Shown here: one piece after another, positions 33,358 to 42,355 of the stretch
Numbering within the stretch: the first letter of the stretch is position 1
Layout of the letters: the number at the start of each line of letters is the position of its first letter
NCBI RefSeq assembly: GCF_000296445.1
Contig: NZ_JH815198.1
Coordinates: 1,179,114 to 1,243,113 of the forward strand
DNA length: 64,000 bases
Origin: Slackia piriformis YIT 12062
Lineage (GTDB): Bacteria > Actinomycetota > Coriobacteriia > Coriobacteriales > Eggerthellaceae
Direction: 5' to 3'
Translations under genes and position numbers: made by a program
Notes under the pieces: generated by a model
What the model was told of the DNA's origin: nothing
The model's database searches: none
The model's input: only the letters and a program-made list of their open reading frames with translations

Positions 33358-34452
33358 TTATTGCGAGACACGCCAACGATGGTATCCGATGACGAACTGT
33401 TCTATATCGCCATCGAGAACCGCGTCGACGTTACCCGTTTCAATATTACTACGAAGGTCCTTCACCATTTGGTATGGGTATAGGACGTAATTTCGAATCT
33501 GACTTCCGAAGCTGTTCTCCATCCGCTCGCCGCGCAAGGCGGACAGCTCTTCCTCGCGTTTGCGCCTCTCGAGCTCGTAGAGCTTCGCGCGCAAAACCTT
33601 GAACGCAGCCTCTTTGTTTTGCAGCTGGCTCTTCTCGTTCTGGCACGTCACCACGATACCCGTCGGCGCATGGGTCAAACGCACAGCGGAGTCCGTCGTG
33701 TTGACGCACTGGCCGCCTGGACCGCTCGAACGATAGACGTCGACGCGCACGTCCGCAGGATTGAGATCAACCTCGATGTCATCGCTGGTGACAGGCAGCA
33801 CCTCGACGCTTGCAAACGTCGTCTGGCGGCGTTTTTTGTCGTCCGTCGGCGAGATACGCACCAAACGGTGGACGCCGTGCTCGCTTCTCAGCATGCCGTA
33901 GGCGTTATGGCCTTCGACCTGGATGACTGCGCGGTCAAGGCCGATGCCTTCACCGGCGACCACGTCGAGAGACTTGACCTTCCAGCCTTTCTGCTCGGCA
34001 TAGCGGACGTACATGCGATACAGCATCTCCGTCCAATCCTGGGCCTCGAGGCCGCCCTGACCGGGATTGATGGAAAGGATCGCATCGCTTTCGTCCATTT
34101 CCCCGGAAAACCAGGATTCGATTTCGAATCGCTCCAGCATGGCGGAAAGCCGCTCGAGCGCCGCATCCTTTTCTTCGGCGAATGCGGGGTCTTCTCCGGC
34201 AAGCTCGGCGGCAGCCCGAGCATCCTCAAGCGTGGCAACCGCCTCTTCGTAGCTTTCGACGGCGTTGCGCAGGGTACTGGCCTGACGGGAGACCTCTTGC
34301 GCGCGAGACGTGTCATTCCAGAAGTCGGGAGAAGCGATCTGCTCGTTGAGTTCTTCGAGGCGCCGGGCCTTCTCGTCTATATGAAGCCATATGCGCGCAT
34401 CTGCCACGCGCTTCGACGCCGCTTCGATTTCTTTGGATTCTCTCTCTGCCAT
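33358..34452 (-). CDS. prfB: peptide chain release factor 2
   Basis: The 364-residue RF2 ends translation at UGA and UAA. It has the catalytic GGQ (246-248 in SSGPGGQCVN). It is read in a single frame from ATG 34452, without the programmed frameshift found in many RF2 genes. The codon-reading tripeptide, SPF in most RF2 proteins, reads SPT here (201-203 in VRISPTDDKKRRQTTF). Overall length and the N-terminal helical domain favour RF2 over RF1. It starts two bases after the secA stop. Confidence 0.92.
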   Translation of the reverse strand: MAERESKEIEAASKRVADARIWLHIDEKARRLEELNEQIASPDFWNDTSRAQEVSRQASTLRNAVESYEEAVATLEDARAAAELAGEDPAFAEEKDAALERLSAMLERFEIESWFSGEMDESDAILSINPGQGGLEAQDWTEMLYRMYVRYAEQKGWKVKSLDVVAGEGIGLDRAVIQVEGHNAYGMLRSEHGVHRLVRISPTDDKKRRQTTFASVEVLPVTSDDIEVDLNPADVRVDVYRSSGPGGQCVNTTDSAVRLTHAPTGIVVTCQNEKSQLQNKEAAFKVLRAKLYELERRKREEELSALRGERMENSFGSQIRNYVLYPYQMVKDLRSNIETGNVDAVLDGDIEQFVIGYHRWRVSQ

Positions 34453-34454
34453 TG

Positions 34455-37220
34455 CTACCTATCACGTCCATGACATTTCTTGAATTTCAACCCGCTTCCG
34501 CACGGACACGGATCGTTGCGACCGACGTTGGCGTAAGGATCGTGCTCCTCTTTGCGATACGTTTGAGGCTTTGCCGGCGCCGGCTTGGGCTGCTGCGAGG
34601 CGCCCTGACGAGCAGGGGCCCTCATCGTGGATTCGAGCGCTGCTTCGGGAGAGGAGTAGCTCATCTTCCGGTTCTCCAAAGGAGACCGCTCGTCTTCCAC
34701 CGGAGCTGCTACCTGCAGACGAAGCAGCGTGCGCAGGAAATCCTCGTACATAGAGGCCGTCAGCGATGCGAAGGCCGCATGCGCCTCCTCCTTGTATTCG
34801 ACCAAAGGATCGCGCTGTCCGAAGGCGCGCAGCCCGATACCCGTCTTGAGGTAATCCATCTCCTGCAAATGATTCATCCAGCGAACGTCGATGATGCGCA
34901 GCATGACCTGGGCCTCGAGCTTGCGCATGTTCTCGTCGCCGACGGCTTCTTTCTTCTCGTCGTAGACGCCTTCGAGATACTCGATCAGGGCGTCCGCAAC
35001 GACGCTCGAATCGTCGTCATGGTCAATCGCCGAAACGCTGAAATCGGCACGTCCCGTCATCTCGGCGGCCCAGCGCTCGACCGCTTTCGCGTCCCAATCG
35101 TCGCTCGGGGATTTCGCAGGACAATTCTCGTCGACGATTGCATACGCAGCGTCCGAGACAATATCGCCGATACGGCTGGAAAGGTCCTTGCCGTCCAGAA
35201 TGGCGTTGCGTTCGTTGTAGATGGCGTTACGCTGCAGGTTCATGACGTCATCGTATTCGAGGACGTTTTTACGGGCTGCGAAATGCATGGATTCGACCTG
35301 GCGCTGAGCGCTCTCGATCGCCTTCGAGACCATGCCCGCCTGAATGGGCACATCGTCTTCGGCACCGGTCTTTTCCATCATGCGGGCGATGGAATCCATG
35401 CGGTTCCCTCCGAAAAGACGCATGAGGTCGTCTTCCAGAGAGAGATAGAACTGCGTAAGACCAGGGTCGCCCTGACGGCCGGCGCGGCCGCGAAGCTGAT
35501 TGTCGATACGGCGGGATTCATGACGCTCGGTACCGATGACGGCGAGACCCCCTGCAGCAAGGACTTCCTTCTGTTCCTGCGCGCATACGCGCTTCGCCTC
35601 GTCGAGGGCCGCCTGACGCTGCTCGGCAGAAGGAGCGGGAAGGGCGTCGGGAGACGGTTCCTCCTCGGGAGCGCGATTCGGGTCGAAGCCCTTCTCGTAA
35701 AGAACGTCTTCCATCAAGACCTCGGGGTTGCCGCCGAGCAGGATGTCGGTGCCGCGGCCTGCCATGTTCGTCGCAATCGTCACCGCGCCGACGCGACCGG
35801 CCTGGGCGACGATATGCGCCTCTCGCTCGTGGTTTTTCGCATTCAGGGTTTCATGGGGTATGCCGCGTTTATCAAGCAGGCGAGAAAGACGTTCGGAGCT
35901 CTCGATGGAGACCGTGCCGACAAGGCACGGCTGACCAGCCTTGTGGCGCTCTGCCACATCGTCGGCGACGGCGCGGAATTTAGCGTCGATCGTGCGGTAG
36001 ATCAGGTCGTTCTCGTCGATACGGGCCTGCGGCTTGTTGGAGGGAATGGCCACGACGGGAAGCTTGTATATCTGACGGAATTCGGCATCTTCGGTCATAG
36101 CCGTGCCCGTCATGCCGGAAAGTTTTTCGTACAGTCGGAAATAGTTCTGCAGCGTAATGGTCGCAAGCGTCTGATTCTCCTCGCGGATGCGCACGTTGTG
36201 CTTTGCCTCGAGTGCCTGATGAAGACCCTCGGAGTAACGACGGCCCTCCATGATGCGACCCGTGAACTCGTCGACGATTTTCACTTCGCCATCGACGATA
36301 ACGTAGTCTTTGTCGAGGTGGAACAAGAAATGTGCGCGAAGAGCCTGCTGCAAGTGATTCGCCAGCTGGCCCGAAGGGTCGGCGTAGATATCCTCGATTC
36401 CCAAGCGGGACTCGATCTTCGCCAGACCGCTTTCGGTGGCCATGATGGTACGCTTCGCCTCGTCCATCTCGAAGTCTTCGTCGCGCACGAGGCCAAACAT
36501 GGCCTGGGCGAACTTCTTGTACATATCGGCCGCTTTCACGCCGGCGCCAGAGATGATCAGCGGCGTGCGCGCTTCATCGATGAGGATGGAGTCAACCTCG
36601 TCGACAATGGCGAAATAATGACCGCGCTGCACGCGCTGATCAGCACGCGTGACCATATTGTCACGCAGGTAGTCGAAGCCGAACTCGGCATTCGTACCGT
36701 ACGTCACATCGGCTTTATAGGCGGGGATGCGCTCGGAAGGGCGCATCCCGTTTTGGACCAGGCCGACCTCCATGCCCAAGAAGCGATAGATGGCCCCCAT
36801 CCACTGGCTGTCGCGGCGGGCAAGGTAGTCGTTGACTGTGACGATATGGACGCTCTTGCCCGTCAAGGCGTTGAGGTAGCCGGCGAGCGTCGAGACGAGC
36901 GTTTTGCCCTCGCCCGTTTTCATCTCGGCGATCTGGCCGTCGTTGAGCGCCATGGCACCGATGAGCTGAACGTCGAAATGACGCAGGCCGAGCGTTCTCA
37001 CGCTGGCCTCTCGAACCGTGGCGAACGCCTCGGGAAGAATGGAGTCGAGGCTTTCGCCATCGGCCACACGCTGTTTGTACGCCGCCGTCAAAGCACGCAA
37101 CTGCTCGTCGGTCTTGCCCTGCATTTCGGGCTCGAGCGCATTGATTTTCTCGACAAGAGCCTGATAGCCCTTCATCTGCTTGCCCTCGCCAAAGGTGAGA
37201 AGCTTCGATAGGAATCCCAT
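34455..37220 (-). CDS. secA: preprotein translocase ATPase SecA
   Basis: This 921-residue motor drives protein export through SecYEG. It shows the Walker A MKTGEGKTLVSTL, Walker B-type FAIVDEVDSILIDEARTPLI, TNMAGRGTDILLGGNPE, QLRGRAGRQGDPG and the C-terminal zinc/SecB-binding motif NDPCPCGSGLKFKKCHG. It is full length. AGAGGTGTC precedes the ATG. An antisense reading frame of 919 codons lies over this gene on the plus strand and is an artefact of codon bias. Confidence 0.98.
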   Translation of the reverse strand: MGFLSKLLTFGEGKQMKGYQALVEKINALEPEMQGKTDEQLRALTAAYKQRVADGESLDSILPEAFATVREASVRTLGLRHFDVQLIGAMALNDGQIAEMKTGEGKTLVSTLAGYLNALTGKSVHIVTVNDYLARRDSQWMGAIYRFLGMEVGLVQNGMRPSERIPAYKADVTYGTNAEFGFDYLRDNMVTRADQRVQRGHYFAIVDEVDSILIDEARTPLIISGAGVKAADMYKKFAQAMFGLVRDEDFEMDEAKRTIMATESGLAKIESRLGIEDIYADPSGQLANHLQQALRAHFLFHLDKDYVIVDGEVKIVDEFTGRIMEGRRYSEGLHQALEAKHNVRIREENQTLATITLQNYFRLYEKLSGMTGTAMTEDAEFRQIYKLPVVAIPSNKPQARIDENDLIYRTIDAKFRAVADDVAERHKAGQPCLVGTVSIESSERLSRLLDKRGIPHETLNAKNHEREAHIVAQAGRVGAVTIATNMAGRGTDILLGGNPEVLMEDVLYEKGFDPNRAPEEEPSPDALPAPSAEQRQAALDEAKRVCAQEQKEVLAAGGLAVIGTERHESRRIDNQLRGRAGRQGDPGLTQFYLSLEDDLMRLFGGNRMDSIARMMEKTGAEDDVPIQAGMVSKAIESAQRQVESMHFAARKNVLEYDDVMNLQRNAIYNERNAILDGKDLSSRIGDIVSDAAYAIVDENCPAKSPSDDWDAKAVERWAAEMTGRADFSVSAIDHDDDSSVVADALIEYLEGVYDEKKEAVGDENMRKLEAQVMLRIIDVRWMNHLQEMDYLKTGIGLRAFGQRDPLVEYKEEAHAAFASLTASMYEDFLRTLLRLQVAAPVEDERSPLENRKMSYSSPEAALESTMRAPARQGASQQPKPAPAKPQTYRKEEHDPYANVGRNDPCPCGSGLKFKKCHGRDR

Positions 37221-37333
37221 GACACCTCTTCGTCCCGCCGAACGCCTAGGCGAACGACGCTTTGCCGCATAGTGATACTGATTCGAATTAACCTGCGCTA
37301 CTTTACCATAGATACGCTGCGCTTCATCCTCTC

Positions 37334-39832
37334 CTAGGCCGAGACCAAAGAACCCCCATTCGCCTCATCGAGCAGGCGGCGATGAAGCCTCACGATACGC
37401 TCGGAGGGATCCATCCCCAGATCTTCTTTCATGAATCGCTTGCATTCGAAAAACGTGTCCATGGCAAGACTTCGCTGGCCCGTTGACATCTGGGCCCGCA
37501 TAAGGGCGCAGAACGCATCTTCTCTTTTCTCGAAGCGCTCGAGCGCCGCCTGGGCGAACCACAGCGCGGCCCTCGGCTCGTCCGCGTCGCACAGTCTGTC
37601 CGCCGCGGTGACGTAGACGTCGGCGAGCCGGGTTCTGAAGCGCTCCCGCAGCCGGGCGATGTAGGCGTTCGAAGCCTCGGAGGGCAACAGCCCGCACGCG
37701 AAGTCTTCCTCAAGGCGCGCGAACGCCTCCATCCACACCCCGGCCTCCGGCTCTTCGAAGGTAAGCATGCGGCAGATCGACTCGAACTCCTCCACATCGC
37801 TTTTCACGTAATGGGCATCCACCATGTAGCTTTTCTGGTGCTTCGCCAAGTACGGGCAGGCCCCTCGCTCGTCCATGAGAGCGCGACGCAGAAGGGACCA
37901 GAGCGAATAGAAGCTGTTGACGGACTTATCGCTCGATGTGTCGGGCCAAAGCACGTCGAGCAGCTCGCTTCGAGGAACTTCTTTGCCCCGGTGCAAAACC
38001 AAAATGGCGAGCAGCGTCGTGGCCTTATGCTTCTGAAAGGCTTTTTCGTCGACGACCTCCCCTCCCACGCGAACCTCCATACCGCCGAAAAGGCGCACGT
38101 GCATAAGGGGAACCTGGGTGCTTGCGGTCCTGAAAGAAACGACGTTGGAAGGAAGCTCGGAAAGCGCACGCTTCGCCTTCGCCTCCTCGCGCTGCGCGGC
38201 AAGGCTCGAGAGTATGCGCTCGGCCTTTCGCCGGCGCGAAAGGCTTGCATCTCCCACGGCCTCGAAACCTACGGCTTCGCGAAGCAGCGCCTCGTACACC
38301 GTTGGTTCGTCTTCCTTCTCGCACAAACGAATCGCACGGATAACAAGGGCGTTTGCGCGACGATGCGGCGCATCGGGACCGTACTTCCGCTCAGAGCGAG
38401 ACTCAAGCTCTCTTGAAAGCCTCGCCGCACGAACCACCTCGAGCAGCACGGACGACTCCCGCAGAAATTCGTCGCCGCAGCCTTCGAGTGCACCTATCGC
38501 CCCCTCGAGGTCTTCTCCCTCAAGAAGCCGGGCTCGAGCCGCGCAATACAGGGCCGAATCCTCCTCGACAGCCCCGGCGCATACGCCCCTTTCGAGCGTC
38601 GAACGCGCCTTGCGGCGTCGCTCGCCTTCCGCGCATTCCTCCGCGAGAAGGGCCGCCTCGATTCGCTGATGTGCAGAAGCATCGGAGCCGGCAAGCACAC
38701 GTGCTGCGAAACACGCGGCCTTCGTGTCGTCTCGAAGAAGATGCAACCGCTGCGCCGCCGCAAGGGCCATGCCGCTCGACAAAGAAGCGCCTTCGAGACC
38801 GGACGACTCGAACAGCTCCTGGATGCAGGCGGGATATCCGGCGCGAACGAAATCGTCCTGCACGACCTCTATCCACAAAGCCCTCTTCTTTCTCGGGCAG
38901 AGGGCCGCCACAAGGTCGCACGACCTCTGCCACATCCCACGACGCACCAACAGGTCGGCCAGCCGGCCGACGAGCGCGTCTCTGCTCGAAGCGGTGGCGC
39001 CCTCCACGATCCGCCCGATCAAGGTGTGACACGCTTTGGTTATCTTGCCTATCGGGGCGCTGTGCGCCTTGAATCGCTCCTCGATGAGGTCGATTCCCAG
39101 ATGGGGATAGCATTCCTCGAGAAGACGGAGCGTGTCTTTTTTCACCCCTTTCACAACAAAGGACACATCCTCTATGGAACCTTCGCCCAAAACGAGCATG
39201 ACGAATTCGACGAGAACCAGCTCGGCGGGCGCTCCCGCCGTCTTCATCCCTTGGAGCAAGGCGTCAACGTCAGAATCGGTTCCCCACACAAACGATGCGA
39301 CCCTGTCGCACTCCCCGAATCCGGAATTGCCCGCAGAATCGATTTCGTCGGCATCGACCAGCAGGTCTTTCGAAGCAATGCATACTCGGTCCTTTTGCAA
39401 ATCGCTCAAGGAATCGGCGACCGGAGTCACCGTGACGAGAACTTCCCATCCGTCGGAAAGCAGCGTGTCTATGTCATGCGAAAATGCCTCTGCCCTCCCA
39501 TCGCCAAGAAAAGGCACGTCCTCGAAAACCGCAAGAGAACCCCTGCCTCCGAGAAGCGAAAGCGTCGACGCGACGACGCCGTCGTCAAGGTCTCGCAAAA
39601 AACACGGGCTTTGGCAGTTGATCCAGAACGTATTCGCGAAATTCGAGACCACGTTTGCGTACTCGAACGCCAGCATGGTCTTCCCATAACCCTGCGGAGC
39701 GACGAGAAAGCGAGCCACATCGCGCTCGACCATCATCTTCTGCACTAATTTCGGACGAGAGCGATACTTTTTCGTACGCAAATTCTTCGGAGGACGTCCG
39801 TTGCATGCCGAGTTCGCAAGAAAGCTTTTCAT
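37334..39832 (-). CDS. large ATPase-BTAD transcriptional regulator
   Basis: This 832-residue protein has an N-terminal MalT/STAND-like ATPase (Walker A APQGYGKT, 45-52), a long helical middle and a C-terminal OmpR-like winged helix ('RLFGGMEVRVGGEVVDEKAFQKHKATTLLAILVLHRGKEV', from about 575). It ends in a bacterial transcriptional activation (BTAD) domain with helical repeats (about 690-832). This is the domain order of MalT-like and SARP regulators combined: ATPase first, DNA-binding near the C-terminus. It should be an ATP-dependent activator. No metabolic cluster is next to it, so the target is unknown. ATG 39832 has GGAAGGAGCGCACCC upstream; longer readings do not. Confidence 0.8.
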   Translation of the reverse strand: MKSFLANSACNGRPPKNLRTKKYRSRPKLVQKMMVERDVARFLVAPQGYGKTMLAFEYANVVSNFANTFWINCQSPCFLRDLDDGVVASTLSLLGGRGSLAVFEDVPFLGDGRAEAFSHDIDTLLSDGWEVLVTVTPVADSLSDLQKDRVCIASKDLLVDADEIDSAGNSGFGECDRVASFVWGTDSDVDALLQGMKTAGAPAELVLVEFVMLVLGEGSIEDVSFVVKGVKKDTLRLLEECYPHLGIDLIEERFKAHSAPIGKITKACHTLIGRIVEGATASSRDALVGRLADLLVRRGMWQRSCDLVAALCPRKKRALWIEVVQDDFVRAGYPACIQELFESSGLEGASLSSGMALAAAQRLHLLRDDTKAACFAARVLAGSDASAHQRIEAALLAEECAEGERRRKARSTLERGVCAGAVEEDSALYCAARARLLEGEDLEGAIGALEGCGDEFLRESSVLLEVVRAARLSRELESRSERKYGPDAPHRRANALVIRAIRLCEKEDEPTVYEALLREAVGFEAVGDASLSRRRKAERILSSLAAQREEAKAKRALSELPSNVVSFRTASTQVPLMHVRLFGGMEVRVGGEVVDEKAFQKHKATTLLAILVLHRGKEVPRSELLDVLWPDTSSDKSVNSFYSLWSLLRRALMDERGACPYLAKHQKSYMVDAHYVKSDVEEFESICRMLTFEEPEAGVWMEAFARLEEDFACGLLPSEASNAYIARLRERFRTRLADVYVTAADRLCDADEPRAALWFAQAALERFEKREDAFCALMRAQMSTGQRSLAMDTFFECKRFMKEDLGMDPSERIVRLHRRLLDEANGGSLVSA

Positions 39833-40155
39833 GGGTGCGCTCCTTCCAACCACGCTTAGTTCCACGCCTCGACGCTCTCGCGGACAGCAACGACCGGTCG
39901 GTCTCGCAAGGGAGTGCTCTTTGCCGAAAACAACAGGCCGCACCGCAGAAGGAGCTTTCATCGAACCTTCGAGAGACCAGCACCCTCCCCATGCGTCGGG
40001 CATATGCATTGTAGTGGTGCGACGAAAGACGGCCTTCTCATCACAAGGGCCGTATCAGGAGGAGCGGACGAACAAGCACGGCAGCGGTCTTCCTTTTCTC
40101 ATCCGTCGGCGATTCTCTGCTGTTTTTCACCGCATTTTCCACTACCATTTCGGCC
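39833..40155. other. divergent region between BTAD regulator and cca
   Basis: These 323 bases hold no gene. TACAAT on the minus strand (40008-40013) could be a -10 box for the regulator, without a convincing -35. Nothing else stands out. Confidence 0.4.
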
Positions 40156-41559
40156 ATGAATCTTTCCCCCGACATACCGATCGATGCACGGGCGCTCTAC
40201 GTCCTGAACAAGCTTGAAGAAGCCGGCCATAGCGCCTGGCTCGTCGGAGGGTGCGTTCGCGACGCGTTCATGGGAATCAAGGCCAACGATTACGACATAG
40301 CCACTTCTGCGCCTTGGCAAGAAACGAGCTCTCTCTTCAAGAAGGCCGGCCACAACGTCGTGGAGACGGGAGCGAAGCACGGAACGGTGACCGTCCTGGT
40401 TGAATCCGTTCCCTTCGAGGTAACAACCTACCGCGTCGACGGAGTATACAGCGACGCGCGGCATCCCGACACCGTAGTGTTCGCCGACACCATAGAAGAC
40501 GACCTCTCTCGGCGTGATTTCCGCATCAACGCCATGGCCTTCCATCCTTCCCGCGGCCTTCTCGACCCCTTCGGAGGACTTGACGACATCCGAAAACGCC
40601 GCCTTTGCGCAGTCGGCAACCCCTTCGACCGCCTTGCCGAAGACCCTCTTCGTATCATGAGGGGTCTTCGCTTCGCCGCAAAGCTGGGATTTTCCATCGA
40701 GCATCGAACGAAAAACGCAATCCGCGAAAATGCTCCGCTTTTGAAGTCTTTGTCGAAAGAGCGGGTTTTCGCCGAGCTGTGCTCGCTTCTGTGCGCGCCC
40801 CGCGCTTCCGCCATCCTTCTGGAATACTACGATGTCCTCGACGTCGTAGTCGAGGGAACGAGAGCCATGGCAACGCAACCTTTGAATTTCCGGGAAAGCA
40901 CCTGCAGCATCCTCGAGCACACGGCGCACGTTTTGGACCGCACGCCTGCCGAGCCCGCCTTGCGTCTTGCCGTCCTGCTTCGCGACAGGGCAAAGACGCC
41001 CGCCTCGTTTCGCTCGAACGACCCGAAAAACCACGCGAAAGAAAGCGCCCTGCGCGCCAAGTCGCTCCTGGAAGAACTGAAAGCCCCGCGCCGCCTTCGC
41101 GAAAAAGTCTGCCGAATCGTAATTCGTCACAATGAATACGTCCCTCCCTCGCCCAGCGGCGTCTCGACGCTTGCTATCCTCGAAGGCGGCGACGCAGCGT
41201 TCGTGCGCGACCTGCTCACGCTGCAGCATTCGGAGCTTTCGGCCCTGGAATTCTGCAGGCCTCAGGCCGAAGAAGCGGCGTTGCGACTCGAAATCCTCGA
41301 CGAGCTTCTTCGCACGGAAGCTCCCCTTTCGCGCACCGATCTGACCATACGCGGCTCCGACGTCGCAAACGCACTCGGAGTGTCGGGGAAAGCCGTCGGC
41401 CTCATTCTCGATGCAGTGCTCGACGCCGCAATCGAGGGCCTGCCAAACGAACGCGACACGCTTCTTTCGAGCCTTCCCCAGGCGCAAAATGCCGCGTGCG
41501 AGCATCTTTTTGAAAAAAAGTTTAAAAAGATGCTTGACGCAACCATGTATGACCTGTAG
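40156..41559 (+). CDS. cca: CCA-adding tRNA nucleotidyltransferase
   Basis: This 467-residue enzyme adds or repairs the CCA end of tRNAs. It has the polymerase beta-type head WLVGGCVRDAFMGIKANDYDIATSA, RRDFRINAMAFHP, and the nucleotide and tRNA segments DPLRIMRGLRFAAKLGF and KSLSKERVFAEL. A C-terminal HD-like part includes ILEHTAHVLDRTP. No good ribosome site is visible before ATG 40156. It is followed at once by tRNA-Gln. The tRNA genes here already encode CCA, so repair is the likely role. Confidence 0.9.
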   Translation: MNLSPDIPIDARALYVLNKLEEAGHSAWLVGGCVRDAFMGIKANDYDIATSAPWQETSSLFKKAGHNVVETGAKHGTVTVLVESVPFEVTTYRVDGVYSDARHPDTVVFADTIEDDLSRRDFRINAMAFHPSRGLLDPFGGLDDIRKRRLCAVGNPFDRLAEDPLRIMRGLRFAAKLGFSIEHRTKNAIRENAPLLKSLSKERVFAELCSLLCAPRASAILLEYYDVLDVVVEGTRAMATQPLNFRESTCSILEHTAHVLDRTPAEPALRLAVLLRDRAKTPASFRSNDPKNHAKESALRAKSLLEELKAPRRLREKVCRIVIRHNEYVPPSPSGVSTLAILEGGDAAFVRDLLTLQHSELSALEFCRPQAEEAALRLEILDELLRTEAPLSRTDLTIRGSDVANALGVSGKAVGLILDAVLDAAIEGLPNERDTLLSSLPQAQNAACEHLFEKKFKKMLDATMYDL

Positions 41560-41594
41560 TATTTCAATCCGCGCTTGAGTTGCGGCTAACGCAC

Positions 41595-41668
41595 TGGGGT
41601 GTCGTCTAATGGCAGGACAGCGGTTTCTGGTGCCGTATGTGAGGGTTCGACTCCTTCCACCCCAGCCA
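41595..41668 (+). tRNA. tRNA-Gln(CTG)
   Basis: Acceptor TGGGGTG/CACCCCA, anticodon loop TTCTGGT with anticodon CTG, T loop GGTTCGACTCC, and encoded CCA. It lies 35 bases after cca. Confidence 0.95.
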
Positions 41669-41693
41669 TTTTTTTTCGAGCGCATGATTGTAT

Positions 41694-41770
41694 GGCCTGG
41701 TCGTCTAGCGGTTTAGGACATCGCCCTCTCAAGGCGAAGATCGGGGGTTCGAATCCCCTCCAGGCTACCA
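41694..41770 (+). tRNA. tRNA-Glu(CTC)
   Basis: Acceptor GGCCTGG/CCAGGCT (first pair G-U), anticodon stem-loop TCGCC-CTCTCAA-GGCGA with anticodon CTC, T arm GGGGGTTCGAATCCCCT, and encoded CCA. Confidence 0.95.
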
Positions 41771-41782
41771 TCGCATACTTCT

Positions 41783-41828
41783 GCGAACCCTCCGATACTG
41801 TTTGTCAGTTCGGAGGGTTCGCCTTTTT
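41783..41828 (+). terminator. terminator after tRNA-Glu
   Basis: A perfect 13-bp stem GCGAACCCTCCGA/TCGGAGGGTTCGC with an inner ACTG/CAGT pair is followed by CTTTTTAT. Confidence 0.9.
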
Positions 41829-42205
41829 ATCGAGGAATCTCAGCAGAACCTTTCGTTGTCTGTTTTGGCTTGCAGAGTTTTTCTTCCCCTCCGAATCTCT
41901 CCTTCTTTTAAGCATGGCGCTCTTCGTGTTGCCCGCAGCCAAACCTGCATCGGAGGGCTCTCTGGCAGGAAAGATATCCTCCGAAGCCTCCTTATCGTGC
42001 TTCTTTCCGCCGAAAGCCTTACCGTTTTACCACCGAAATCTTCTCCGTTTCTTCCCGTTTTCTTCCAAGAACCTTTTCGCAAACCACGCGCATTTTGGAC
42101 GAAATCCACCCGAAACGACTCCTTAAAGCATTGGTGATTGAAAACGAATCCTCACTATCCCCTTTTCCAAGCCTTGCAAGAAATCGATCCGTGAAGAAAT
42201 CTCTT
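41829..42205. other. pyrimidine-rich geneless stretch
   Basis: This stretch between the tRNA-Glu and thi-operon terminators has no supported gene. From about 41830 to 42110 the plus strand is rich in C and T (purine-rich on minus), with many TTC/CTTC runs. An inverted CGGAGG/CCTCCG pair lies near 41953-41984. ORFs on both strands here lack protein-like composition. Confidence 0.5.
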
Positions 42206-42206
42206 C

Positions 42207-42244
42207 AAAATATGGCCTTTCCGCCATTCGGCGAAAGGCCATAT
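42207..42244 (-). terminator. terminator of the thi operon
   Basis: ATATGGCCTTTC (42210-42221) pairs with GAAAGGCCATAT (42233-42244), with an inner GCC/GGC pair. On the minus strand TTTTG follows. It lies about 110 bases after the thiD stop. Confidence 0.75.
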
Positions 42245-42355
42245 CCATGAAACGAACGGCTTCAATCTTGCCCATATCCTTACCTCACCAAGAGGTTTTT
42301 CACAAAATCGCGCTTACGCTTCAAGCCCATGCAGGCGAGAAAAACGAATCGCCGC

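Noticed and set aside
34452-37211. 919-codon plus-strand reading frame antisense to secA
   Set aside because: It mirrors secA codon for codon, has no recognisable domain and arises from codon bias in GC-rich DNA.
40099-41685. 528-codon minus-strand reading frame over cca
   Set aside because: It crosses the tRNA-Gln gene and lacks domain features, while the plus strand encodes a full CCA-adding enzyme.
41599-42126. plus-strand ORF starting in tRNA-Gln
   Set aside because: It runs through two tRNA genes and a strong terminator, so it cannot be a real protein gene.
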